DNA from: Bin87 sp026710825
GTDB taxonomy: Bacteria; Chloroflexota; Dehalococcoidia; Lucifugimonadales; UBA3495
Length of the DNA: 64,000 bases
Assembly: GCA_965232815.1 (NCBI GenBank)
Contig: OZ247427.1
Coordinates: forward strand, 3,224,001 to 3,288,000
Direction: 5' to 3'
The position numbers and the translations under genes are program-made. Numbering within the stretch: position 1 is the first letter of the stretch; each line of letters opens with the position of its first letter. Below, piece by piece: positions 28,330-35,392 of the stretch. Below the pieces are notes generated by a model. The model did not search any database and was not told where the DNA came from. It was given only the letters and a program-made list of their open reading frames with translations.

Positions 28330-28752
28330 TTATCCGGCGTTGAACGGTTTGCCCTGGAATCCCACCTTCAGGGCAGTCTCGTTTTTCAATCGGTTGTGTC
28401 CGATCTGACCCCACTTGGCACGGAAGGCCCAGCCACGCTCACCCTGCCCGATGTCATTTCCACCTACGTTTTGTAGCAAGTGCCCACCTTGCCCCACATT
28501 ACTAACGAGCACCTTACTAACGAGCACCTTGTCCCGTATTACCACGACGGTGTGGGTCTCCATGTTCGTCGAATCTCCGACCGTGACCCTGACCTTGACC
28601 GTGTTCTCGCCCCCGAAGAGGCCAACTTGCTGGCATTCCTTCGCGCCGTCGGCGTCAGCAATGGTAGCGTCGTCACCGTCCGGGTACTCGACAGTGGCGC
28701 CGCCATCGCTGGTCGTGGGTGTGACCGTTATCTGCTCGTTCGCGTGGTCCAC
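28330..28752 (-). pseudogene. Cadherin-like surface-protein C-terminal relic
   Basis: The frame holds ITVTPTTSDGGATVEYPDGD, then DATIADADGAKECQQVGLFG and NTVKVRVTVGDSTNMETHTV, a PF12733-type beta-sandwich. LVSNVGQ and GQGERGWAFRAK follow, as seen in related surface proteins. No signal peptide or start context is present, and the upstream end meets a kinase relic on the other strand at 28750, marking a rearrangement joint. The 150 bases between this ORF and the DUF1330 gene hold nothing else. Confidence 0.5.
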
Positions 28753-29474
28753 AGCGCGCCGATGTACTCGGGCGGCGGCGAGCTGGAGGCGATCATGGTC
28801 ATAGTCCAGGACACGTCGCCCCTGGAAAAGCTGGAGCAGCTGCGGTCCCAGTCCTGGGCACGGTGAGCCACGAACTGCGGACCCCGCTTTCCGCCATCAG
28901 GTGCTCGGCGACTACTCTCCTGATGGACCTCATGATTCCGGGGACCGACGGGATCGAGCTGATGCGGGACATCACGAGACCGGTCGATGTGCCGGTGATA
29001 TTCGTGTCGGCCTACGGCCAGGAGGAGCACGTCACGAGGGCGTTCGACATGGGATCGTCGGATTATATAGTCAAGCCCTTCCTGCCCTCTGAACTGGCGG
29101 CCAGGATCCGGGCAGCGCTGCACAAGGGCGCGTTTGGGCGGACGGGGCCGGTGGATCCATTTGTGTTGGGAGATCTGGCGATCCGCTACGCCCAGGGCCG
29201 GGTGACGGTTGAGGGCCAGCCGATGGAGTTGACCCCCATAGAGTTCAGTTTGCTCGTCGAGCTTTCAGTGAACCCTGTACTAGTGGTGAGCCACAACGAA
29301 CTGTTTCGGCGCATCTGGGGACCGGCTCGCTCCGGCGGGGCCCATTTCCTGCGCTCATTCGTCAGGATGCTTCGCAACAAGTTCGGCGACGACGTGAAGA
29401 ACCCCAGGTACATCTTCACCCACGCCGGCATGGGCTACCGCATGCCCGACGTCCGGGAGACTGACGCCGGATGA
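28750..29474 (+). pseudogene. Histidine-kinase piece joined to an OmpR-type response regulator
   Basis: A PAS C-terminus (ELEAIMVIVQDTSPLEKLEQ then LRSQ) is followed, after a 1-base shift, by the kinase H-box VSHELRTPLSAIR. The sequence then jumps within TTLLMDLMIPGTDG into a receiver domain, keeping its phospho-Asp (MDLM) and the Lys of IVKPF but missing the first 45 or so residues. A winged-helix output domain follows (ELTPIEFSLLVELSVNPVLV, then LRNKFGDD and GMGYRMPD). An ancestral kinase-regulator pair has probably been fused by deletion. The GTG at 28863 opens a 203-codon ORF, but a working receiver is unlikely. Confidence 0.65.
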
Positions 29475-29554
29475 ATCGCTTCAGCACGGGCGAGACGGAC
29501 GACCGGCGATTCCAGCCGGTCGGGGCCGATTCCGGTAGGCGGCGGGATTGTACG
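29475..29554. other. Short gap without gene
   Basis: Bases between the regulator relic and the recombinase-like relic show no feature. Confidence 0.3.
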
Positions 29555-29640
29555 CTAAGGGGCATGGCGCCGGTTGAGCGTGCGGTAGACGGCTGGTTTC
29601 GATACGGAGCAGAGCTCGGCGAGATCGCTGGCGGTTCGAT
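29555..29640 (-). pseudogene. Serine-recombinase HTH tail remnant
   Basis: HRTASDLAELCSVSKPAVYR followed by TLNRRHAP and a stop resembles the C-terminal helix-turn-helix of resolvases (TxxDLAxLFxVSRxTVYRxL). Only about 28 residues can be recognised and the catalytic domain is absent. Between 29641 and 29874 nothing is recognised. Confidence 0.4.
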
Positions 29641-29874
29641 GGTGCAAGAAAACCGATCCCCGCCAGCCCTGATGCTTCGCAGGACACGAGGATTTCATCG
29701 GGCATTGTGAACCGTATAGCCAATTGATCCGGAACCGGTGCGCCCAACCCCCATTCCGTTGGGCAGCGCGTCTACGAGCCGCCGGCTGGGGCAATAACCA
29801 GCTGCAAGTGTACTGGGAATGGGCACGGTCAGGGCGGATCATCACGATGGTCACCGTAAGGGCCAATGTTGTCT

Positions 29875-30639
29875 TCATGAGACAGGCCTCCAAAAGAACG
29901 CCATGACCACACCCTTAAACCTGCTCGAACCGAGCGCTTCGCTCAGTTGGACCGAGAAGCACTGCCCATCCGACGGAGCGCGGGTCACCAACCAGACTGT
30001 GCCTGCGTCGATCAGGCGCTGTACGTCGTGGTCGTTGCGCCGAGCCCGGTTGGTGTCGCGCAGGTCCGCGGTGCGCGAGATCTCGACGGCGATGAATTGA
30101 CGGTTCCGTGCTTGGTCGGACACTTCGAGCACCAGGTCCGCGCGGGTGAAACTGATCAGATCGTTCCGTACCAGCAGTGTGGCAACGGGGTGTTGGCTCA
30201 TCTGAACCAGATCGGAGTTGCTGACGACGTTGACCAGTGTGAAGTCCATTGCCATGACGATTGTGGCTGCTTCATGGGCGACCTGTCTTTCCGAGGACCG
30301 CTTCTTGAAGTAGGACAAGTCTCCCTCAATTCGGTCGAACTGAGATTAGACTCGTTCGTTGAACTGCTCCGTCTGGGCGATGAACCAGCCGACTCGCTGG
30401 TTGAACTGCCGCAGCTCGTCGTTGAAATGTTCCTGTTTAACAATGACGTCGTCGACTCGCGCGGCGAACGCGGCAAAGCGTTCCGGCAGAGTGATCAGTT
30501 CGTCGGTGAGTTTCAGCCGGCGGGCCTGTTCGTAGAATTCAGGATCTCCCCTGAGCAGGCGGAGCAGGTCTTCAGGCATGAGGCCGGCTTGCCGCATGAC
30601 AAGCCGCTGCGCCGAGACGCCGTCAATGGTTCGAGTCAA
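29875..30639 (-). pseudogene. Coiled-coil and nuclease-like protein split by an in-frame TAA
   Basis: A single frame runs from 30639 to 29875, interrupted once by TAA at 30346-30348, after which the frame continues SQFDRIEGDLSYFKKRSSER. The first half (97 codons) is helical and rich in Phe-Asn repeats (EHFNDELRQFNQRVGWF, EQFNERV). The second half reads FTLVNVVSNSDLVQMSQ, then RADLVLEVSDQARNRQFIAV and EISRTADLRDTNRARRND, which resembles PD-(D/E)XK-type nuclease-like domains of unknown role, though the motif here is EIS without a Lys. Full length would be 254 residues. Either a nonsense mutation or a sequence error separates the halves. Confidence 0.55.
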
Positions 30640-31089
30640 AGAAGTGACGTTGCCCGTGGTGTGGGAACAACACCCGATTTATACCCAGAGCGAACCGGCG
30701 GAGCGCAAACCAAAGTCCTCTTAAACCGCCCAGCGCAACAACTGTCTTGGCCTTAACCCGCATCGTGAAATAGTCGGACTTCGGCAAGCGGCAAACATGG
30801 GTGGCGGCGGTCAACCCGGACCTCAAAGGCGGTAGGCTCCAGAACAGTCCCGGCGATGCCCGCCTCGACTCGGTGTCGCGGTTAGATCGAAATCCAATCT
30901 CAGCACAGGTACATGTACCTGCTGATGGCGCCGGTAACACCGGAGTCAGCGGTGTTTCCACTCCCAGTGATGGCAAGAGCTATTCGGCGGACAATTGATC
31001 ACCGCCTAGGTGACCACTAGCGAGGCAACGAGAATCATCTCGGAAGAAGGAAAACCTGCCGGCGAAATCCCGCTCGGTTTGCTGCAAGC
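30640..31089. other. No gene seen; 16-bp palindrome
   Basis: No coding sequence is recognised. The perfect palindrome CAGGTACATGTACCTG lies at 30906-30921; its role is unknown. Confidence 0.4.
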
Positions 31090-31403
31090 CCGTCGATCTC
31101 ATCAACTCGCTCGTGGCTGACACCACCATCGTTATCGCCTACGATCCGCAGGCTACCCACAACGCTCGGGAAAAACTTCCGTGAGGCGTTGGGTTCGCCG
31201 CAACCGCGGAGGAAGCAACCGTGCATGCCCCGGCCGTAGTCTTGTCTACTGAGTGGGAGGAGTGTGTTGGGGCTGATTGGTACGAAATCTCCAAGCAGAT
31301 GTGCCCGACTCGATTGGTTTTCGATGGCCGCAACGCGTTGGATCCCGTTCACATGCGCAGCCTAGGTTTCCGATACGTCGGGATATCAGAACGCGTTTCC
31401 TGA
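31090..31403 (+). pseudogene. UDP-glucose/nucleotide-sugar dehydrogenase, C-terminal relic
   Basis: The frame gives VDLINSLVADTTIVIAYDPQ then ATHNAREKLP, a TGA at 31181, and onward in the same frame GVGFAATAEEATVHAPAVVL, STEWEE, then VFDGRNALDPVHMRSLGFRY. These are the C-terminal UDP-binding domain motifs of the UDP-glucose dehydrogenase family (AYDPxA, TEWxEF, DGRNxxDxxxxRxxGFxY). The catalytic N-terminal half is absent. It is a relic on the left flank of the integrated element. Confidence 0.7.
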
Positions 31404-31759
31404 CTCCGTCCGTTGGGCTCAACTTCGAAGGCGAAACCTAGCTTCGTGTCCTCCGCACGGCTAGAGTATAACGAGCCAGCCTGCGTAGCTAATTCACTGC
31501 CTGGATGTGCCGCACTCAACGGGTCGCCGGTGCAACCAGCCCTGTCACTACCACTGTCGGGCCGCCCACCGACGACACGGACCATGGACAACGGTCAGGG
31601 ACTGGGACGGAGGCATAGCCATCGTGAAAACCCGATTGGGCCGACTACCGTAGTAGTCAACAAGGATGAAAGCCGTGTTCCTGGTTGTGGCTCCTGCGTG
31701 CGTGGGATGGACGCGAACCCGCGCCAATTACTGCCTGCTCGTGCCTGCGTTTGTGCAGT

Positions 31760-31781
31760 TGGTCGACAAATGGTCGACAAA
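31760..31781. repeat. Tandem 11-bp direct repeat
   Basis: TGGTCGACAAA occurs twice back to back, about 55 bp left of the presumed left end of the integrated element. It may be an integrase or host-factor site, or chance. Between 31404 and 31833 no gene is seen. Confidence 0.4.
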
Positions 31782-31808
31782 ACGGCCAAAACGGTCCCTT
31801 TTGGAGCC

Positions 31809-31912
31809 GTTTCTGAGTAGGGAATCGAAAAGATGGAGCCGAAAGTAGCCATTTATAGGTTTCTAGGGCAGTCTAAAAGTAGCGTAACCGTTCGTTTCTA
31901 AGTAGGAAATCG
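31809..31912. repeat. Left-end repeat cluster, putative integrase arm sites
   Basis: GTTTCTGAGTAGGGAATCG (31809-31827) and GTTTCTAAGTAGGAAATCG (31894-31912) are near-identical. AAAGTAG occurs at 31842 and 31876, and AAAAGTAGTAACGG at 31963. Matching sequences lie at the other end of the element (41077-41131), as expected for arm-type binding sites of a tyrosine integrase. The core TGGAGCCGA sits inside this cluster. Confidence 0.5.
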
Positions 31913-31927
31913 CCCCTTTTTGTAGTC

Positions 31928-31956
31928 TTGACGGATTTACCGGGTTCCGGTAATAT
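31928..31956 (+). promoter_or_regulatory. Integrase promoter with operator-like inverted repeat
   Basis: TTGACG (31928-31933) and TAATAT (31951-31956) are separated by exactly 17 bp, 31 bp ahead of the integrase ATG. The perfect inverted repeat TTACCGG-GTT-CCGGTAA (31937-31953) fills the spacer and touches the -10 box. A repressor bound there would block RNA polymerase, so the integrase is probably controlled by a small DNA-binding protein of the element or its helper. Confidence 0.65.
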
Positions 31957-31987
31957 CGCAATAAAAGTAGTAACGGAATGAGTAACT

Positions 31988-33151
31988 ATGCCCAATAGAA
32001 AGCAGCTATCCGATACGTTTTGCCGGAGCGTCAAGCAACCCGGACGCTATGGCGACGGGCGCGGCAGTTACGGATTGTCATTGCTGGTAAAAGGCAGTAG
32101 CACAGGCCGGTTTGCAAAATCATTTACGCAACGAATGATGATCGGCGGCAAATGGACCAGTCTAGGCTTGGGCGCGTATCCGCGTGTAACGCTGGCCGAA
32201 GCTCGGCAAAAGGCACTCGAAAATATACGCACGCTAGACAGTGGAATTGATCCGCGCAAGTCGACGCGGACAATCCCGACGTTTGCCGACGCTATCGACC
32301 AAGTGATAGCGATGCACTCCGAAGGTTGGAAAAATCCCAAGACAGCGAAACGATGGCGGGCTACGCTGGAAACCTACGCCATGCCGACGTTGGGCAGTAT
32401 GTCGGTTTCGGAGATCACCAGCGGCGACGTTATGAACGTCCTGCAACCGATATGGCTTGCCAAACCCGAAACCGGGCGCAAGGTACGGGAACGGATCGGG
32501 GTTGTGTGCAAGTGGGCCATCGCGCAAGGCCATCGCACAGACAACCCGGCCGGCGATTCGCTCACTGCGGCCCTGCCCAAGCAAGACAAACCCGTAATGC
32601 ATCAAAAGGCATTGCCCTATGCAGACGTGGGCAAGGCAATCGACACCATCGGGGCAACCGACGCATGGCCTAGCACAAAGTTAGCGTTTGAGTTTCTGAC
32701 GTTGACGGCAACCCGATCCGGCGAGACGACGGGCGCACGTTGGGACGAAATCAACCTTGAAACCCGGACATGGGAAATATCCTGTGGACGCATGAAAGGG
32801 GGCAAGGCGCACAGAATCCCGTTGTCTAATCAAGCGTTGGAGGTGCTAGACCGGGCGCGGGAACTAACCGACGATAGCGGGCTGATATTCCCATCAATGA
32901 CTGGCAAGGTAATGACAGATAGCACGGTTTCGAAACTGCTACGTGAAAACGGTGTCAACGGTACACCGCACGGGATGCGTAGCAGTTTCCGAGATTGGGC
33001 CGCTGAAATGACAGACTGCCCACGCGAGATATGCGAGTTTGCCCTATCCCACGTCGTGGGCAACGCGGCAGAGCTGGCATACCGCCGCACGGACTATTTC
33101 GAGCGGCGACGGGAATTGATGCAATCATGGGCAGATTACATCCGATCCTAA
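31988..33151 (+). CDS. int: P4-type tyrosine integrase
   Basis: The 387-residue site-specific recombinase has an N-terminal DUF4102 arm-binding domain (residues 1-90, with SLGLGAYPRVTLAEARQKAL), a SAM-like core-binding domain (about 95-180) and a catalytic domain. Catalytic residues visible are R243 (ATRSGE), H328 and R331 (PHGMRSSF), H355 (SHVVGN) and the tyrosine in AYRRTDYFERR (Y365 by family position). P4-type integrases use tRNA 3' ends, in keeping with the tRNA-Thr at the far end. The gene lies at the end of the element distal to the tRNA. It has its own promoter and a strong terminator 31 bp downstream, so it is expressed apart from the morphogenesis genes. Confidence 0.95.
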   Translation: MPNRKQLSDTFCRSVKQPGRYGDGRGSYGLSLLVKGSSTGRFAKSFTQRMMIGGKWTSLGLGAYPRVTLAEARQKALENIRTLDSGIDPRKSTRTIPTFADAIDQVIAMHSEGWKNPKTAKRWRATLETYAMPTLGSMSVSEITSGDVMNVLQPIWLAKPETGRKVRERIGVVCKWAIAQGHRTDNPAGDSLTAALPKQDKPVMHQKALPYADVGKAIDTIGATDAWPSTKLAFEFLTLTATRSGETTGARWDEINLETRTWEISCGRMKGGKAHRIPLSNQALEVLDRARELTDDSGLIFPSMTGKVMTDSTVSKLLRENGVNGTPHGMRSSFRDWAAEMTDCPREICEFALSHVVGNAAELAYRRTDYFERRRELMQSWADYIRS

Positions 33152-33182
33152 AAAGCTTGACGGCAACGGGCGGTGAAACGTT

Positions 33183-33212
33183 ATCGGAGCTGGGTGTACA
33201 CCCAGCTCCGAT
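33183..33212 (+). terminator. Integrase terminator
   Basis: A perfect 30-nt palindrome with arms ATCGGAGCTGGG and CCCAGCTCCGAT is followed by CTTTTG. It lies 31 bp after the integrase stop. Confidence 0.8.
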
Positions 33213-33255
33213 CTTTTGTATTCTGGACATATCAAAAATTATCTAGGGGGATTCG

Positions 33256-33444
33256 ATGGACTCTAATAGGCTACTGCGGCGCAGGGAAGTCGAAACGCTA
33301 TGCGGCATGAGTCAACCGACGATCTATCGGCTTATGCGGCAAGGGCTGTTTCCGCGTCCGGTCAAAATAGGGGCGCGGGCGGTGCGCTGGCACTCGCAAG
33401 ATATAGACGATTGGGTCGCCAATCGCCCGCGTACAGCCCGATAA
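33256..33444 (+). CDS. AlpA-like excisionase/regulator
   Basis: The 62-residue MerR-type winged helix-turn-helix reads LLRRREVETLCGMSQPTIYR, then LMRQGLFPRPVKIGARAVRW and DIDDWVANR, the standard AlpA pattern. Such proteins act as excisionases or activators in P4-like satellites and PICIs. GGGGG lies 8 nt before the ATG. It stands right after the integrase terminator and may bind the inverted repeat in the integrase promoter, though this is inferred. Confidence 0.88.
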   Translation: MDSNRLLRRREVETLCGMSQPTIYRLMRQGLFPRPVKIGARAVRWHSQDIDDWVANRPRTAR

Positions 33445-33519
33445 TCATTATTGCGTGAAGTGATACCTGCTCAAAATGAGCAGGCGCAACCGACACTCAC
33501 AACATCGGAGGATGATCAA

Positions 33520-33726
33520 ATGCCTAAACTGACAATCACCGTCATGGCTACCGACGGGGGTAAAGCAGTGCTATCGAACACCATAGATGCGGACACCGTC
33601 AAATCGGCGTCCGAAGCCCTAACGGATATGGGCGCGATTTGGGATCGGTCAACAAAAGAAGGGGTTTCTACGGCAAGACTAGCAATGCCGAATGGTGGGA
33701 TTATTTGGGATTTCTGGCAAGACTAA
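33520..33726 (+). CDS. Small hypothetical protein of the element
   Basis: The ATG at 33520 has GGAGG 8 nt upstream. The 68-residue product begins MPKLTITVMATDGGKAVLSN, continues through SASEALTDMGAIWD and ends IIWDFWQD. It looks like a compact alpha/beta protein with no known family. A strong terminator follows 57 bp after the stop, so it is probably cotranscribed with the AlpA-like gene as the early unit of the element. Confidence 0.65.
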   Translation: MPKLTITVMATDGGKAVLSNTIDADTVKSASEALTDMGAIWDRSTKEGVSTARLAMPNGGIIWDFWQD

Positions 33727-33782
33727 AATCGGAGTTGGACAATTGTAAAACTATTGACACACTTAGCGGTTGAAAACGTTTT

Positions 33783-33813
33783 AGGGCCGGATGTAATCCG
33801 GCCCTTTTTTTTC
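33783..33813 (+). terminator. Strong intrinsic terminator
   Basis: AGGGCCGGAT and ATCCGGCCCT form a perfect 10-bp stem with loop GTA, followed by eight T. It separates the early unit from the late morphogenesis operon. Confidence 0.93.
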
Positions 33814-33881
33814 ATAATATATGACAGTATTGACGTTGACGACACCGGTCAATTAGCTAAATGGACATATAAATAAAAAAC

Positions 33882-33909
33882 CCGCTCCGGGACAAGTCAA
33901 CCGGAGCGG
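33882..33909 (-). terminator. Hairpin with minus-strand T tract
   Basis: CCGCTCCGG and CCGGAGCGG pair over 9 bp around a 10-nt loop. On the minus strand the stem is followed by a run of six T and more A/T, so it could stop leftward transcription. On the plus strand it sits just before the ribosome site of the next gene and might instead shape the leader. Confidence 0.5.
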
Positions 33910-33924
33910 TAAAGGAGTTTGCTT

Positions 33925-34533
33925 GTGCCTGAGATGCACCACACAAGTATAGCAAAAGTCAAATACCCTGCCAAGTCTCCGATAGTTGGTGTTACATGCA
34001 ATCACCCGCGCCCACGCAAGCGACGCAACCGACATTTCCGACAGTGCGGATATTACACACTCTCAGAGTGTCGGAACGGCGGGTTAGTGTCCGCAAGGAA
34101 CTGGCTAAAACGCGTGTATCCCATACACAAAAAAATCATAGCCAAGCGTGGCAAGTGGACACGCGCCCGAACCGCTGGATTTTTTGGCTACTCAGAGCGG
34201 CAAGTATCCCGCCTATGGAACGGCAGTCAACGCACTTTTGCGAACATCCGTCGCGGGACATATGGATATAGGGCCAGTAGTAGCCGGCCGCACGGGGCTC
34301 GTACCTGGGTTGCCAAGCGTCTGCATTGGTGTCGTGTCATTGCATCGGAGCTGCCCACGCTCACTAACAGGCGCATGATCGAAATTCGCAAGGGGCAATA
34401 TCGGAGCTTGATTAGAGAGTTAGAGCGATACGGGGGCGCAATCATCCGGGGCGATGGCCTAGACAAATGGACGGCAATTATTCGGAGTAGTTATCTATGG
34501 ATCGACAGACTAAACGGCCAGCTACCGCGATGA
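33925..34533 (+). CDS. Basic HTH-like protein of unknown function
   Basis: The GTG at 33925 is chosen because AGGAG lies 7 nt upstream. The product has about 202 residues, is very basic and contains a possible helix-turn-helix, RTAGFFGYSERQVSRLWNGS. No family is recognised. As first gene of the late operon, just before the zinc-finger genes and TerL, it could act in DNA recognition for packaging (small-terminase-like) or in gene control. Both are guesses from position. Its TGA overlaps the next start by ATGA. Confidence 0.6.
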   Translation: MPEMHHTSIAKVKYPAKSPIVGVTCNHPRPRKRRNRHFRQCGYYTLSECRNGGLVSARNWLKRVYPIHKKIIAKRGKWTRARTAGFFGYSERQVSRLWNGSQRTFANIRRGTYGYRASSSRPHGARTWVAKRLHWCRVIASELPTLTNRRMIEIRKGQYRSLIRELERYGGAIIRGDGLDKWTAIIRSSYLWIDRLNGQLPR

Positions 34534-34781
34534 TCCGGCTATGCAAATTGTGCGGGATTGAGATACCGCGCCGCGATGGTGCTGGCCGGCAAAGGGATCG
34601 TTGCCCACCATGCAGGGCGAATCACATACGGGAATATATGCGCCTTGCGCAACGGCGATGGCGCGCCGCGAATCCCATACCACGATCAAAAATGGACGCC
34701 AATGCCGAACGGCGACGGCCGAAACGCCGGCGCATGGTATCGGAGGTTGATAATGCTGACGTGCCTAATGTGCGGGATTGA
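34530..34781 (+). CDS. Zinc-finger protein, first of a duplicated pair
   Basis: The ATG at 34530 overlaps the previous stop as ATGA; an ATG at 34497 is less likely. The product of 83 residues has a four-cysteine finger, CKLCGIEIPRR..DRCPPC, followed by a basic helix REYMRLAQRRWRAAN. It is almost certainly a nucleic-acid-binding protein. The C-terminal 30 residues overlap the next gene in another frame. A paralogue follows directly. Confidence 0.6.
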   Translation: MIRLCKLCGIEIPRRDGAGRQRDRCPPCRANHIREYMRLAQRRWRAANPIPRSKMDANAERRRPKRRRMVSEVDNADVPNVRD

Positions 34782-34893
34782 GATACCGCGCCATGCCGGC
34801 CGGGGTAATCAATCGAATCATTGCCCACCATGCAAGGCGACTTACCGGCGCATACTCATGCGCCAAGTGCAACGGCGATGGCGCGCCAAGCAA
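34540..34893 (+). repeat. Direct duplication of a zinc-finger segment
   Basis: About 130 bp at 34550-34670 and 34767-34893 are copies, sharing stretches such as TGTGCGGGATTGAGATACCG, TTGCCCACCATGCA and CAACGGCGATGGCGCGCC. The spacing of about 217 bp shows a tandem duplication that created two finger ORFs in different frames. Confidence 0.7.
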
Positions 34894-35250
34894 CGATCAC
34901 AAATTCACTGGGAACGGGGTTTGATAATGCACGATCACGACGGCCCGGACGGATCGAACGTAACCGACGCTGAGCGAATCGCATACCAGCGTTTAGCTCC
35001 ACAACGTCGGATCAAAAAATACGCTGAATTGATGGTCTATCTTGCCCAAGTTGAAAAATTGGCGGCGACTGACGGCAGTATGGGCACGATGCACAGGGCG
35101 ACGATCCGCAAGCTAAATGCCCGTTTCGACGAACTCGAATCGGATATGTCGCAAGCCGACGTTGACCGGGCCGCAGATATAGCACGCGACGCATGGCGTA
35201 ACTCCGGCGGCAATGTGAGCGAAACACTGCAACGGATCGGATATGCCTAG
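34753..35250 (+). CDS. Zinc-finger protein, second of the pair, with helical C-terminal domain
   Basis: The ATG at 34753 has a perfect GGAGG 6 nt upstream. The product of 165 residues starts with the finger CLMCGIEIPRH..NHCPPC and the basic helix LMRQVQRRWRAK. It then gains a helical domain absent from its paralogue (AERIAYQRLAPQRRIKKYAE to DIARDAWRNSGGNVSETLQR). The join looks like duplication of a finger onto an older helical protein. Position before TerL would suit a small terminase or packaging adaptor, but no homology is recognised. Confidence 0.65.
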   Translation: MLTCLMCGIEIPRHAGRGNQSNHCPPCKATYRRILMRQVQRRWRAKQRSQIHWERGLIMHDHDGPDGSNVTDAERIAYQRLAPQRRIKKYAELMVYLAQVEKLAATDGSMGTMHRATIRKLNARFDELESDMSQADVDRAADIARDAWRNSGGNVSETLQRIGYA

Positions 35251-35392
35251 ATTCAAGGCTTGCCGCGACTGCGGACGGGTTGCGCCTACGCTGGTATGTC
35301 CGTGCGGCGGCAAGGCGCGCCGGAGCTTGGGGACCCCTGCCGCGAACGGACCCGATGGGGGCGGTTGCGTAGAGGGGGCGTGTTCCGTGTAA
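35243..35392 (+). CDS. 49-aa zinc-ribbon protein
   Basis: The ATG at 35243 overlaps the previous stop by 8 bp. The short product MPRFKACRDCGRVAPTLVCP continues CGGKARRSLG with two CxxC-type pairs (CRDC and CPC), a rubredoxin-like zinc ribbon. It ends just where TerL begins. Short overlapping genes of this kind are usual in phage packaging operons. Confidence 0.55.
   Translation: MPRFKACRDCGRVAPTLVCPCGGKARRSLGTPAANGPDGGGCVEGACSV

Noticed and set aside
31181..31183. In-frame TGA in the nucleotide-sugar dehydrogenase relic considered as Sec
   Set aside because: The gene lacks its catalytic half and the codon is in a loop between Rossmann elements, not at an active site.
31680..31730. T-arm-like sequence GGACGCGAACCC left of the integrated element, considered as a tRNA piece or attL
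   Set aside because: Matches to tRNA-Thr are interrupted and no other tRNA arm can be folded around it.
35260..35379. N-terminal extension of TerL from an upstream ATG
   Set aside because: It overlaps the zinc-ribbon ORF in another frame, and TerL family sequence starts only near 35390.
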